From Bryoerythrophyllum caledonicum (Eukaryota; Streptophyta; Bryopsida; Pottiales; Pottiaceae): DNA of 64,000 nt. The stretch spans positions 4,404,501 to 4,468,500 of the forward strand of contig OZ020517.1 of NCBI GenBank assembly GCA_963971425.1. The letters are read 5' to 3'. The notes under the pieces were generated by a model that did not search any database, was not told the origin of the DNA, and worked only from the letters and a program-made list of their open reading frames with translations. Numbering within the stretch: position 1 is the stretch's first letter; each line of letters begins with the position of its first letter. The position numbers were made by a program, and so were the translations under genes. Positions 23,411-36,072 of this stretch are shown here, piece after piece.

Positions 23411-23656
23411 GGCGGTTTAGGCGGTTGTATGATTGTGGATTGAGTTATTATGTCTTCATTTGTGAGGTTTGTAAGGGCAGGATGGGAAGACGAAAACATC
23501 GTTTCATAAACACTTTGCCTTTATTCAAAACATCATGAAAGTCCACGTAGGATTTCTCTTCTTACAAAAAGGGATTACAAAAGAAGTATACACTTCACAC
23601 CATTAACAACATCCAACATATTGAGCTAAATATAAGGTCTACGAAATCACAATATA

Positions 23657-24792
23657 CTACTCATTGCGGAAAAAGTCCCATGGGGTCTCTAGGCTGTAAG
23701 ACGGTCTTTTCAATATGTCTACTACATGCGTGATGGTGGATTGCTCTAGTAGATTAGGTTTCAACAACTCATCCATACTTTGCTCAAACCGACGCGATAA
23801 TAAACTTGGATTTTTGTTCTTCTGGAACAAGCTTGAAGAGCAATCGTGGTTGTAAATCCTCCTTACCAAATATTCCACCGCATACGCCTTAGATCTATGG
23901 TTGTGCTTATGCTTTATTCCCATTCTCCTCGGTGATGTTGGCGTTCCGGGCTTGCCATACACATGGAATAGCTCAGGGGCCGCATGTAGGTATTTACCTC
24001 TGTAAGCTTGCACTTCCTTGTTAGATAGTCGACCGTAATTCGACATCTTATCTTTGCCATCCCAAGATGTCATTCTCCAATCACACACCCCAATGTATAC
24101 TGCGTCGGTTTTGACCTTTGGGAAATGAAGCATAACATTGTTGGGACTCAAATCATTGTGCGATAGCCGTTGTGAATGTATCACATCCATGATGCACATG
24201 AGTGCCCATGTGCATTTATTACAAATACGCCCGATTTTTGCAATAAATGCACGATTCTAGACGGGCAATGAGGTCGATTCCACCACTTCTTAGAATGTCA
24301 TCCTCATGTTCCTCTTTGTATTTCGAATCAATTCTCCAAACGAACGTGAGTGAGCCACCGTTCAAGGTTCCACCATAGAATATATGACTCTTACCTTCTT
24401 CTATCGAGAAATTGAATCTTGATGACCCCGGCATGGTCCACCGGACACGCTAGCGCCTTGAATGATTGTTTCTCCCGGATCTTCGTCTTCAAATCCTCCT
24501 TCATTGTCTTCCCTTCAAACTCTATATTTGGAGGAATGTAGCTCACACTTTCGATGCTCACACGTTGCACAATTCCAAAGCCACCTTCATAGTTCCTCCC
24601 ATCTAGTTCCTTTATCTCCGCCTCTAATGGGAGCCACATGACCCCTTCGCGACCTGTGGTTGCAATTCGCGCCGACAAATCAAGTTCAATCCAAGGGACA
24701 TTTTGGCATGATCTCCCGTGAGGCTTGACTTTCATTACCCCATCCTTGAATTTCTCTAACTTCACCTTCAATTCTTCCCACCCAGATAGCAC
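23657..24792 (-). pseudogene. Divergent protein-kinase-like gene, copy A (broken)
   Basis: Three minus-strand frames join into one kinase-like domain. They are: a glycine-loop region (YEGGFGIVQRV), a beta-3-like EFEGK and HAGVIK, frame 24,391-24,792; a middle part (GGTLNGGS), frame 24,219-24,434; and the catalytic loop SHNDLSPNNVML with metal-binding GVCDW in place of DFG, then AAPELF (APE motif), frame 23,657-24,199. Two frameshifts, near 24,420 and 24,230, break it. HND replaces HRD, and CDW replaces DFG, as in copy B at 46 kb. Substrate and pathway are unknown. It is flanked by two short-repeat arrays and has a TATA box about 1 kb upstream. Confidence 0.7.
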
Positions 24793-25644
24793 ACGACCTT
24801 CTTTTGTTTATATCTTGGCTTGTACCTCCTAAGGGCCAAAGCGTTACCATGGGGTTATAAATGGCAATTGAGCGTATTCCTTTATCTACTCTTCGTAAGA
24901 AAAACGGCGTCTATCTTTGGTAAATGTTTCTTTGTTAGCAACGACCTCGACAATCATTTTTAGTCTCTCCTCCAACGATGCCTATCGAGTAGCACCTCAA
25001 TTCAAGTAGCGTCTCTCCAGCTGACCTAAGTCATGGTCTTTATACCATGATAATAACTCGGCCACAACCTTGGTCGTGAGAGGCTTGCTCATCTGATCTA
25101 GATGAGAGGTCCTTTGCCTTTTCTTCCCACCTCTCGAGTCCTCCGAATCTGCTGGTCGTTTGCTCCGTCCGCGTCTTGTTGCATCTAAAGGTTTGCTGGA
25201 AACTAAGGAATCTGATGGCGTTGGTGCCACATTATATGAAAGCGGTCATATCGATGAGGCTCCACGCTCAGGATCAACACTGGAGCCACCTGAACTACAA
25301 CCTCCAAGGTTTCGATCCCCAACCAAACTTTGTGATCCTCGAGACCGCCCAGCTCCACGTCCCCTCCCACAGATCCTCGTGACTCCCCTTAGAGATCCTC
25401 GTGTACCTCAAGAATGTGATTGTGATCCATGAGAATTACTTTGTACGAGAGCATAAATTTTTTGATTCATTCCAATGCCTCGTCCGCCACCTCTCTCGCT
25501 TGGTCCACCTCTGCTGTCTTGGCCTCTTGCCAAGTTACCACCGCTGACATTGTCAGTAGCCGCAATAGCAAATGCAATTTCCACATGATAAGGTTTATGG
25601 AGTTGCATGTCTGCATCTTGGTAATGAACCTTCTCGTCAGCCAT
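24793..25644 (-). pseudogene. N-terminal part of kinase-like copy A
   Basis: An ATG at 25,644 starts MADEKVHYQDADMQ and continues as a Gly/Arg/Ser-rich segment to a stop at 25,408. Further pieces at 24,997-25,230 (RGRSKRPADSEDSRGGKK, basic) and up to 24,792 are broken by stops. I place them in the same gene because they lie between the TATA box at 25,853 and the kinase domain on the same strand. The arrangement is inference; introns could also be present. Confidence 0.4.
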
Positions 25645-25852
25645 TGTGTGAAAAAATATTAACCGATTATCCGGTGTGCAATGTTTATGTGAGTGAGTCT
25701 GGAAATAAAACTGCAAGAGTTTCCCCGCAATTCGTCACTCCAAACTCCTGTACCAGCGAAACCCGTGCAACGCTACTCACGCACCAAGGTCTTGGGTTCC
25801 CATTGGGCAATGAGTGGAGGGAAAAAAGTGAAATTGTCAATGGCCTTGTTGC

Positions 25853-25861
25853 CTTTATATA
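25853..25861 (-). promoter_or_regulatory. TATA box upstream of kinase-like copy A
   Basis: TATATAAAG on the minus strand, 210 bp upstream of the ATG at 25,644 and directly downstream of the short-repeat array. The same array-then-TATA order precedes the genes at 56.6, 58.7 and 60.2 kb. Confidence 0.65.
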
Positions 25862-25888
25862 GGCCTCGACGGTCGGGAACATTGGGAA

Positions 25889-26330
25889 CGGCACGGTCAA
25901 GGAGCGGACGGGGCGCGGATGAACGCGGATGGGGAGCGGATGGGGATCGGTGAGAGCGGATGGGGCGCAGATGAGGAGCAAAAAGGGACTGCGGATGGGG
26001 GTTGCAGATGGTAACTGCTGATTGGGAGCACGTATGGAGCGGATGGGTGCGGATAGGGCGTGGATGGAGAGTAGACATGGAGTGCGGATGGGAGCTACGG
26101 ATGTGGTGTGGATGGCGAGCGGGTGGGGGGTGGATGGAGGTAGGAGGGGAGCGGATGCGTGCGCATAGGCGCGGATGGGCAGCGGACATGGATTGCGGAT
26201 AGGAGTTGCGGATAGGGAGCGGATGGGGGCGGATAGGCACAGATGGGGAGCGAACATGGACTACGAATGGAAGCTGCGGATGGTGTGCGGATGGTGTGCG
26301 GATGGGAGCGGACAAGGCCCACGTGTTATA
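25889..26330. repeat. Short GC-rich repeat array (gcggatgggg type) in promoter position
   Basis: About thirty-five degenerate units of GCGGATGGGG and AGCGGATGGG immediately upstream of a minus-strand TATA box. The repetitive ORFs on both strands are by-products of the array. Confidence 0.8.
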
Positions 26331-26800
26331 GAAGGAAGGGGAGTTCAATGTTGCCTCACTCTTTCTTACTCATCAGGATGCCCTGACGCACTTGCCTCTA
26401 CGTTGACGGCGGGTGTGCGGGGTTTTTAGGTGGAGAAATGATCCTTTTTAGGTCCAAGATTCTTTCAAGGGGGGGAGTTTTTGTCCTCAACAGCAACTGA
26501 ACAGGTACAAAAGACATAAGATATTCCAAGAAGAGTTTAGGGTCTTAACACTCCTAGGTAGCACTATTTTGAAGTGCATGATTGGGACTTTATTTCAGCA
26601 CTACTTTGAAGTGAAAGTAGTTGTTATAGTTGTTGTAGTAGTTCTAAGTTGTTACAGTTGAGCAATCATTTGGAACTCTTGTATCACAATAGATAATATC
26701 GCCAAAATAATAGATTCAAACATAATATTGTTTTGTGGTGCGGGAGCCCATAGAGGTTTCCAATATTTTTCCACAATGCATAGTGGAGGTCAAGTTGTTA
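26331..26800. other. Gene-free spacer
   Basis: No ORF with recognisable features and no hAT-like right end were found here, although one would be expected about 270 bp beyond the array if it mirrored the 14-21 kb element. Confidence 0.4.
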
Positions 26801-27346
26801 GTTCAACGAAGAAGCCGAAGAGGAACCCTGCGGATTTGAAGCTTGAAGTATACCAAAATCGTGATGTTCTTGGGGAATGAGGATGGGAAAGTGTGCGCGA
26901 GCCATGGACTGCCACATATGCTATGGACTATATTAAGTTCGCGCATCTTGATAGATGGTGACCAGAAGAGCTCCACAAGAAACATTGTTCAGCGAATGCT
27001 GTTACGTACCGCAACATCAAGGACGTGGATGTGAAGTGGAGATTCCTTGAGATTCTGCGTGCAATTCAAACTTCGAGCGATGGCCCAAAAATAATATCCC
27101 TAGATGTATTGCGGCATTGATGTATGCGGAACAGAGGGGAAAATGGTGGATTGGTCAACGCTACACAAATCTTATTGTGGTTGGAAGATTCTTGGACGCC
27201 CCCTTTCTGCAAAGAAATTGGTAGAGATTCCAAGAAAATCCGTTCCTCGATGGTTCCACGATAACCCAAGCTTGTTTGACGACCCTGATGAATCATTGCC
27301 AGCTATCGTAGTTCGTAGAGTAAATATTCCTCCGGATAGCACTTAG
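26800..27346 (+). pseudogene. PWT-family gene, N-terminal half (broken)
   Basis: Reading through two TGA codons (26,878-26,880 and 26,959-26,961) gives GWESVREPWT followed by YIKFAHLDRW. This matches GWESVPTPWT...YIGWCHLG of the copy at 58.8 kb. Further stops follow downstream. The second TGA directly follows a TGG where relatives have a tryptophan-rich segment. The C-terminal part of such a protein (coiled coil, RING-like finger) lies at 30.7-32.5 kb on the same strand, beyond a minus-strand X element, so one gene may have been split by an insertion. Confidence 0.6.
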
Positions 27347-27359
27347 TTGTAGCTAAATG

Positions 27360-30300
27360 TACCCAAAGTAACCGCTCTAAATTTGTTCCCACAGAGACCT
27401 ATTGTTCCTTTCTGAACTAATAGGTAAAAACTAACTAAATATCAAACACTACTTCCCTGGTTAGCTTTCATATTCATCCCTTTAATCTACCATCCGGATC
27501 CTTCCGGATCCCGGAGGTCTTACACTAGTTTCCGGATCCTTCCGGGTCCCGGATAGCTTCAAACGGAGTTCCTTCCGGAGTTTTTAAACGAGTGGCCGGG
27601 TGCCACTGATCTTGTTTTGTGAAAGTGGCCGGATTCCCCACTGTCTTGTGACTTAAAGTGGCTAGACACCCACTCTCCTACTCTATTAACCAGTGAAGAG
27701 TTGTTACAGCCTGACCCACATTCTCACATCATCCCAATGGCCATCCGGATGTAGTCATGCAGAGGTCGATTGGACTACAACGACATTCTGGCTGGTACTG
27801 TGGTGGCTCTGCTAAATGAGTGTTGCAGTTTGTAAGTGACCTCTTTCTAGACATACACACCAGGCTTTTTGCCTATCGTAAGGGGAAATTTCGGCCGCAA
27901 CCGAAATCCGGATTCACATGGCTATTTCATGCTCTAGGGACTACGAGGCCCACCCCTGTAGTACATCCCTTCCCCCTCCTAGCTCCTTCAGGTCCCTATA
28001 GAATGTTAGGTCTCTACCTAATTTCTCCTCCAGCTTTTCCGGGCCTTCTCCCAATGCAAGTCCCAACCGGTCGTTCTAAGTACAACTCTTGCAACCCTCA
28101 ACTCATAAGAACTACAAATCATAGTAGCCCAATCAAAATGGATCTGCTTCCTCGCAAGAAAGAAACCCTAATCTCCACAAGTTCAAGAAGAGAAAATGTG
28201 ATAGATAGAAAATACTCTTCATGAGTAAAAATAAGATGATGAGTTGACTAAAACTCATCTATTAAGTACTAACTAAACTCCTGAATCTAAAGTCTACCTA
28301 ATCCGCTCAAAATTTGGGAAATCTTATCCTAAAAGTAAAAAGATCTTATCCCTGAAAATCCGGATTTCAAATCTCAAATCCGAAATTTATGGATCTGAGA
28401 TCCGATTATTCCGCTCCTAACGAGTAAACCAATTAGGGTATTCTTTAGCCTAGGGTGTGGTAGCCGGGTGCAACCTTGAGCTCCATCGTTAATCGCTGCT
28501 AAACCTAGCTGTCTAAAGAACCTAAATTCCTAATTACGGAGTAATCTGGCTTTTCTTCTTAAGACTCCTACGCCTAAGGGTTACCTCTTCTGCGGCCGCA
28601 CTGGTCTCTGGCTGCTCCGGAGTGGACACTAGCGGCTCCGGGGTAGACTCGAGTTTCTTGTCATTCTGACCGGAAGGAGTTTCCGGATCTCCCGCTGTTG
28701 GTATGCCGATCTGTAGTGAGGGTGACCGGATTCGAGGGTTGGGTAGGTCTCGAAAACTTCTGCTGGGGCTGACATCTATGTCAGTCACTGCTTGGCTGCG
28801 AAGTGGAGGAGTCGCCCGTAGTTGAACTGGAGAGGGAGACTCCGACGGAATCCGGAAGGGCAGAGGGGGTTCTTGCGAGAGGCCTTCCGGCATGACGCTC
28901 TGCCACTTCTGGAGGGTCTTCGTGCTTGGGAAGGGCACCTTGCTCCGGCTCATCAGTGAGGCTAAATCCGGAGTCCCAATGAAGTCATTGAAACCTCCGG
29001 CCGGTGTCTGCGGCGTTCCGGCTGCAGGTCCTGCTGGAGTTCGGGATGGCGGTTCGGGTGGAGTTTCGCCTCCTCTTGAGCAACCTTCGCTTGCTCCACC
29101 CGCTTCTAGAGCCGAACATTGTTTTGAGTGAAGATGTTTTGCTGCTGCTCCTGCTACCGGACCAAGGCTTCCTTGGTCATCAGCTACTTAAGTCGTGGGA
29201 TGAGATCCACGAAGTCGTTCGTCCCTACTTCTTCCATGATGGCCATTATCATGGCGGTCCGCTCCCTGACCTCTCTGTCATGGATCCTTGCTCGCCAGAC
29301 CACATGCTCGCAGAGCTCCGCAATGTCCTCCGGAATGCGGCCAGTCATGCTTGGAAAAAAAGTTGGTCCCGGCTGTACTCCGATGCTATAGGATTCAGCT
29401 GGTGGCGCTCCGGAGGATGGTACCTCGGTCGGGCTTTGGGTCTCCATCTCTTCTGAAGGCTGGCTTGGACATGCGGGTTCCGGAGTCTTCTGGATTGACC
29501 CGCTCCGCTTTTGGGATCTCCTGGTGACAAGCGGGGACAATGTTTGGAACTCCGAGTCTTTAGAATCCTCCTTTTCTTCCTTTGTCTCCCATCTGCCGTA
29601 AGACTGGATGCTAAGTAATTTGTCGAACTTATCCCGTTCCTCCGGACTCAACAACTTCTTCTTGGCGTACAGATGTGCCATTTAAGTTGAGAGGGGCGTT
29701 GTTGTCTTCTTGGCCTTTGGAAGGTTTTTAACCATACGATCGACTTGGTCCTCCCATCAGGGCTGCCCAATCTATTGTATGCTTCCCCCTCATTGCCCCC
29801 AGGAAAAGACTAGCTAGCTTCGCCACTACCCACTTTGGCTTTTCCGCATGGAAAATAGGTTTAGGAAGGCGATGACTAACCTGGCATCCGGATCCGTAAG
29901 GTCATCGAAGACGTACCCGTCCTTTGAGTTGGCCTTCTGCAAAAACTCTCCCTTCAGCAGGTTGTCGTTGGGCTCTGCCACCTTGACTACCCCCTGCCGG
30001 AAGCCGTAGATGTCCATTTAGGTCGCGGCAGTCTATTCTTCCGAACGAGCCCGGATGCGTCCGTCGTACTGGTTTGGCGGCTTTCCTACGAGCTCCGTCA
30101 CCGTCGCCTCACTTTGAATGGCCCATGGCGCTCCCAGAAGGCCGTTGCAGCCCATAAGCTCTAGGTAGCTCTCCAAAACCCTAAACTCCTCCTCCGAAGT
30201 TGGCAGTTCCGGTGCCACCTTTTGGAGCAACAGGGTTCTGGCTGCTAGAGTCTTGCCCTTCTTCCCTGCCATCCGGCCCTACTTCTTGGTGTGCTTACGC

Positions 30301-30690
30301 CTCGCAATGTTTCCAGAAACCCTGCACGCACTGACCTCACAAAGACGCTCGTTTCTAGACTACTTCTGCACTAGAGAATAAGAAGATAGAAGGCGCAGGA
30401 AAGCAAAAGAGAGCAGAGAGCGTAGGAAACGACAAACGAGAATGATGGAGCCCTCCGCTAGAAGACGCGTTATATATATGGCACGATGTACGGATACCGT
30501 TGAGGTCATGATGATGGTTCCGGATCCGGATATCGTTCGGATCGGTACAACCGGTTTCGGACTCCACTGTACTCTGGTTTTCGGACTTCCGGAAAAGTAC
30601 CAAAACTGTCATGTTTAAGGATGCTGGTTTAGCAATGAGACCTTATTTCTATCTAGGACCTATTTATGCTATTAAAACAAAGCTTACTGC
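27360..30690 (-). mobile_element. Element X, copy 2 (decayed, minus orientation)
   Basis: Called from its coding part (28,534-30,272), which aligns with the X protein of copy 3. Noncoding flanks contain ccggatcc-rich repeats (27,495-27,560, 30,520-30,600). The TGTCGTA ends of copy 3 were not found, so boundaries are only estimated from where the flanking PWT-like reading frames stop and resume. Confidence 0.5.
28534..30272 (-). pseudogene. Element X protein, decayed copy
   Basis: It starts at ATG 30,272 (MAGKKGKTLAARTLL). The segment ending RARSEE, stop, TAAT, stop, MDIYGF aligns residue by residue with RACPDRWTMGRWQEVYGF of the intact copy; both stops (TAG 30,023-30,025, TAA 30,008-30,010) sit at tryptophans. 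KDGYVFDDLTDPDA matches KNGYALQDCQDPRA. A one-base deletion near 29,850 shifts the frame; the next frame gives FHAEKPKWVVAKLASL against FHPEKPTRVTITLANT. Downstream frames at 29,184-29,681 (acidic/Ser-rich, then helical) and 28,534-28,953 (Pro/Ser-rich, ending RRRSLKKKSQ) fit the linker and basic tail. Function unknown. Confidence 0.65.
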
Positions 30691-32546
30691 CGATTTTTTT
30701 AAATTTTCTCCCATTTCTTTCCGGATTTAGTGCTAGTGTCCGGAAGCGAGTGGGAACGCCTTCCAACACCAGTGGATTGAGAAACACCTCCTAAACAAAA
30801 GAGTATAGATGTTAAAAGGACAAAAGTAGCGGATGCCCTAGAGCAATCATTGCGCGAGCTCGAAGTCACAGATGCGAGGCAATTGGGCATCCATGTGAGT
30901 AATTAGATTAATGTGGAGTCAATGCCATCCTCATTATCTATGGAGGTGACCAATGTGGATCAAAACGAAGCCATTCAAATATCAACAACATGCATGCCGC
31001 ATGGTACTATAAGTGACTATGGGGGGTCGTTGGCAAAACAAGAAGTGAGCATGAATACGAACGACTGGAAGATGTAATTGAGGGAACAAGGGAAATGGTC
31101 AGTATTGGTGATTTGCAAGCTCATGCAGACCCCAACATTTTGGATACATGTGTTCAGTTGAAGGCGCAATTACAAGTGCTCCGCGTGGAAATTACAAGGT
31201 TGCAATGCGATAGGGATGCCGTCGTAGAAGTTGCATTCAAAGCATGTGTGTTAGAGGCAGTGAAGGGCACCTTGCTTGCCGAAATGGCCCAGTTGCGCGA
31301 TGAATTCGACCATTCCAAGAATGATAATGGAAATTATCATGTTGAAATTACAGCCTTGTAAAGGGGCTAGAAGAAGTTAAAGCACAACATATTACAAACG
31401 AGGTGACATGTGCAAATTTCCAACGTGAGGTGGATGAGTTAAAGGCAAATAGTGCAAATGACGAATCAAAGATAAATAAACAGACAACCTTAGTTTTAGA
31501 AACCATTGCCGAGCGGGAAGAGATGATGCTTATAACGGTGTTTGCGGTGGCACGAGCACGGCAGTATGAGTCGAAATTCAAGAGCATCATTGCCGAATAG
31601 ACGTTTGAAAATAAACTGAGTACCCTCTTGTTTACATCGTGGCCTCTAGAGGAAACTATGTATTTGAAAAATTGAGACAACAAGGAACCGTCGATATTAA
31701 AGACGGACAACAAGAGCATTGATTGGAAGCACGTCACAGAAGACGATCATCATTGGAACATCGAGGAGGTGCATGGCCATCCGCAAGATATGATGGAGAA
31801 GCCGTTGTGGCTAAAACCACATCCGATGACATCCGACGGATCGTCATGTCCTATTTGGGGCCCAAAAGGGTGTTTTACAATTGGATCATGTGGCCATTCG
31901 TTCCATCCACAATGTCTAATCAAGAGTATGATTTTCTCACGTATGTGCAGCATCTGTAGAGCGCCATTACACCCACGTTTGTATCTGCAATTTGGCATCC
32001 GAGTTTCCTGCCAATCCATTGGGTATAACGCCAAGATGATTATGATTATGAACTTGGCAACTTCAATGGGCACCATGTTGAGTGAAGCTGGAGGCACAAT
32101 ATGTCAAAGGTACAAGTGTGGCATAAGTTTGAGGGGGAAAACTTGGAAGATGATGTAGAGAAACTAATTCAAGCTACAAACGAGATGTATCCTGACAACC
32201 CGCTTGGGTACGGCATGAAGATGTTTTTTAATCAAACCATGGGATGGCATTGGAATCCTCAGAGGAAGGAGTTGGTGCACGGTTTAGGACCAAAACCATA
32301 TTACAGCGAGCGGTAGAGACCCTGGAACTACGCAGAGCCTATTGTGGAACTCTTCTAGCTGAGAACATCAGTACAGAGGACTTGTTTTGGGAAGAACGCT
32401 ACCATCGTAAACGACTACTGGTGGCAGCGCTTGATGCCATATTGGATGAAGTTGCCCCGGAGGTAAAGGAATGGCTAAATGGTGGGGACATACCTCGATA
32501 TTTGGAAATGGTGATGGGTGGAAGCAAGCTAGGGTGGAGCACTTAG
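30690..32546 (+). pseudogene. PWT-family gene, coiled coil + RING-like + C-terminal part (broken)
   Basis: The frame at 31,095-31,361 encodes a helical segment (LKAQLQVLRVEITRLQ), continued by 31,403-31,600. The frame around 31,700-32,010 encodes a RING-like finger: SCPIW, then IGSCGHSFHPQCL, then CSICRAPLHPRLYLQFG. The second metal-binding Cys is Trp (CPIW, expected CPIC), so the site is damaged. The last part (32,244-32,546) is helical and aligns with the tail of the copy ending at 51,115. Frameshifts between segments make it non-functional. RING fingers usually bind E2 enzymes in ubiquitin ligases; that role is only inferred for intact relatives. Confidence 0.6.
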
Positions 32547-32699
32547 TACGTCACGAGCAGTTTTTTCAGGGGGTCCCAAACTTCAATGGCCGGATTAGTA
32601 GTACTCCCAATGCAAAACTACTAATGTTTTTGGCAATGATGTTAGCAATACTAATGAATATTATAAAACTATTGTGCTTTACTCCAAAAAACATTGGGA

Positions 32700-33465
32700 A
32701 CACATAAATATATGTACTTTTTTAACTTTCAGAAAGTACATCACTGTCTGGAATAAAACAACAAAAGTATGAATATCATGTTGTTTGACAAAAGATAGTA
32801 CAAATTCACACTTAGATAATGGAAGAACATGTTTAAAGCCTTCAAATGCACATTAAAAGTTGTGATAATTTTTAGTCGCTCATTGTGATTTTTACGGTCA
32901 AAGTGCTAAAATTGTTTTTGGGCAAAATATACTCAAAAATGATCCAAACTTCATTTTTTTTCCAGTATCCAGTCGTTTTAAGGGGATCCCCATGTGGGTA
33001 GCAAACTGATTTTCAAGTAACATGAGTAGAAGGTGGCAAACTGAAACACCTTCCACTCCCGCAAAGGTACCAATTTTGTACTAAAGTACCTTTCACTACC
33101 TCGGAAGCGCCGCCAAGGATCATAATGACTCTGACAGTGCGTTGCTATTGGGTGCCGGCATTAGTAGTCATCATTTCCTAGTGAGCTTTCCAGCGACTGA
33201 CATTCCAGGATACGGTTAATTTTTGTGATCTGGATCTAATCAATTTGGCGGCAGTTCGTCTTCCTCCGACGTGCGCGGGAAGGTCCGTTGGTTTCTCATC
33301 TTGTTTGTTGCTGTTGGTGTGTTGCAAGATCCGCAGAAGCTTGATTTTGGTTTAGAGATGCATGTTGCAAAATCACTGTTGCGAGATCTGGTGTAGAGTG
33401 GTCGACTAATTGGTTGTGAAACTGTCTGGAGGAGTGGCTGCAAGATTTTGGCAAGGATCAAAACG
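32700..33465. other. Upstream region of the transposase-like gene
   Basis: Contains several GTAC tetramers (near 32,713, 32,734, 32,799, 33,066, 33,078, 33,085), continuing the GTAC-rich character of the introns downstream. The left boundary of a possible large element should lie here, but I found no convincing terminal repeat. Confidence 0.4.
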
Positions 33466-34248
33466 ATGGAAAATACTCGATTGGCACAACGGCGTCTAGG
33501 AATCTCGCGTCCTGGACCCGAAATTAGGGCAGGAACGGCCGCCAAGGCCGAAGCTGAGCGGGTGGTGCGCGCCGAAGGCGCTCGTATTCGGCAGGCTAGG
33601 AGGCACGCGAGACTTGCACATGCAGCGGAGGCGGCGCTTCTGTTGTCGCAGTCCTAGGATGAAGATCCAGATCTGGCCCGTATTAATGAGCGCTCTTCGT
33701 GTCGGATTTCGAACAAGCTTGCAGGAGCGATTAACAAAGAGTTGAAGGCTTACGAAACACTAGGTTGTAGGCGCTTGGTAGTCGAGAAGATTCTCAATCA
33801 CAACACCATCTGGCCTCAACTGCCTGAGTATTATCCCAGCCCGTGTGAAGCGAAATCGATTTACGTGTTCCTTGAGAGTTTCAAAACCGAGCTGCAGTCA
33901 GTAAGGACGGCAAATTCAAAAGTGTTTTTGGCGAGGAAAGGAGCCCTTCTTGATGCTGCAGTAAGCGAAGGATGCGACAGTTCAAGGACTCTCTCGCGTG
34001 TGCTTCAAGTTCACCCACGAAACATATACGCTGCTGTGGGGAGGAGGATCGGTGTTGACCCTGCAAATCAGTTCGCGCTTCTGGAGAGGAGAAAGCGTGC
34101 TGGAGTGACGGAGTATGTGAAGGAGAAGGTGCATTTGTGGTGGACTCAGCAAACTCGGGTCAGCCCCAACAAAAAAGATGTCACTCGAAAACGGATTGGG
34201 AGAAACAATTACTCAGTGCATGCAACGCACTACCTTACTGAGACTCAG

Positions 34249-35030
34249 GTTCGCATGCAAAAGCCTCACATTCAGTTGTTGTTGATAGTCTTTAAGTGCT
34301 TGATGACACATTCAGAACTCAAAGATAACCTTGTGCTCCTCTGGTTTTCCGAAGCTTTCCATGCATTCTTGAAGTCTCTCTGGATAGACTAAAAACGAGT
34401 TTAGGGTTTTATATTTTAGTTATAGATCGTGGGAGGGATTGGGTTTAGGGGTTCAGGGTGAACGAGTTTCAGTGAATTAGTCAGTCCTTATTGCCTGGGG
34501 TTTAAGGGGAGAATACAGTGCGGGATCCCTATACGTTCATCACATTGGATTACTGTATTTGATAGTTGAACGCCAATCAGATTGCTTTTATCATGTGCTG
34601 AATTTTGTACTGTTTGTGATGCATAGTAGATAGTCTTGGTTTCGTGAAGTTCATGTATGCTACAAAACTTGTACTCTGATCACACCAGAGTACAAGTTGT
34701 GTTTAGAGCTCCGGATGTACTGTTTGCTCACTACCTTGATTGGTAAGGCTCATGTACAGTCGAGGTAATAGTGCTTAAAGAGTATTCCCCATGTTAATCT
34801 TGGTACTTTCTAATAATAAGTTTGAGAAAAGTACATGAGAGTATATTTTTTATGGCAGTACTTAAAGTATGGAACTGACCGGCTTCATTGTGTACTTCGT
34901 ACTATAAGTACAGAAAGAGTAGAGCAGTAGTTGTAGAAAGGTGATAGAGGTACACACAGTGGTCCCTAACCTGCAATCCCTTTACACTGTTTGTTTACAA
35001 TTTACTGATGTGTTTGCTACTCTTGGACAG
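34249..35030 (+). other. GTAC-rich intron 1 of the transposase-like gene
   Basis: Donor CTCAG|GTTCGC and acceptor TTGGACAG|ACC keep phase 0. By eye the intron has about a dozen GTAC tetramers (for example 34,6xx-34,925), several-fold more than the one per 256 bp expected by chance. Confidence 0.65.
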
Positions 35031-36072
35031 ACCCAACTCTTTTTAAATTTTAGGGATGCCCACCCTGAGTGCAGGATCAAACAAAGGGCTTTTAAGTACT
35101 TAAAACCCTGGTACGTAAAAACTCTCAAAGATCAAAATACGTGCTGTTGTATCTATCTCACAGAAATGGATATGATGAGAACATGGTTAAATGATCTTAG
35201 GTCTTGTTCTAAAGGTTTACATTCATCTCAGTCTTGCAATTGTGCATGCAATATTTGTGGAGATGGACAGGGGCATTGTGAGGAGCATTCCCATGCTTTT
35301 GAGAGATTAACAATGTTATGGACATCTTGTGTGTGTCCAAAGGGTGATTTTGATAAGTGGCACGTGTTAGATTGCCTCATGGATAATTGTGGTGAATGTG
35401 GGGTAAGGAAACTTAACTTTTGCCCTCATGAGTTGAGCTTTAGTACTGATCAAATAGTAAAGTGGAAATGCTTTGAGCAAGTTGTTATTGGGGTTCATGA
35501 GGATACTGGTCGTGACAGTAAAAGAATTCAGCAGGTTCACAAGGAAACTTCCCCAGGTGAGTTCGTATCTTACCTCAAATCTAAGGTGGGAAATTTCATA
35601 ATCCACAATTTTGTGGCAAACTGGCAGGACTGTGAGTGCAGAAAGATGATGAACAATTTACCTCAAGGTGTTTTGATATCACACATTGATTTTGCTGAGA
35701 ATTACAGTTTTGCAATACAAAACGAAATACAGTCAATGCATTGGTATTCCACATCCATAACCATCTTAGTTCACATCACATTGTGGAGATTACCCCCAAA
35801 TAAGGCAGGTGAGGATGGTGGGATACAAATGTATACCCACTATTACATTTCTGACGATAAGAAACACGACACGCTTTTTGTGCAACACTGTTTGCTGTTG
35901 CATTGGAACTGGATGTTGAATTCTAGCTGCAAGCCGGTGGAGCATTGGGTGTACAGTGACGGCTGCGCAGCACAATTCAAAGGATCTCGTGCAATGTACT
36001 TTGTTGCTCGATACCCAGGTCTGATGGGGTGCAGCATGAGGTGGAATTATTTTGGCAGTGGACACGGGAAAG

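Noticed and set aside
23083..23499. Pro/Ser-rich ORFs over short-repeat arrays (also 25,685-26,348)
   Set aside because: Array translations with no start context or domain.
28000..28230. ORF 27,820-28,224 as a gene
   Set aside because: It lies antisense in the X copy 2 region, with no domain and low-complexity composition.
30954..30962. GTGGATCA as right target duplication of the 22,857 hAT-like terminus
   Set aside because: The preceding bases do not resemble the ACAACCCTG end; an 8-mer match is expected by chance at this search size.
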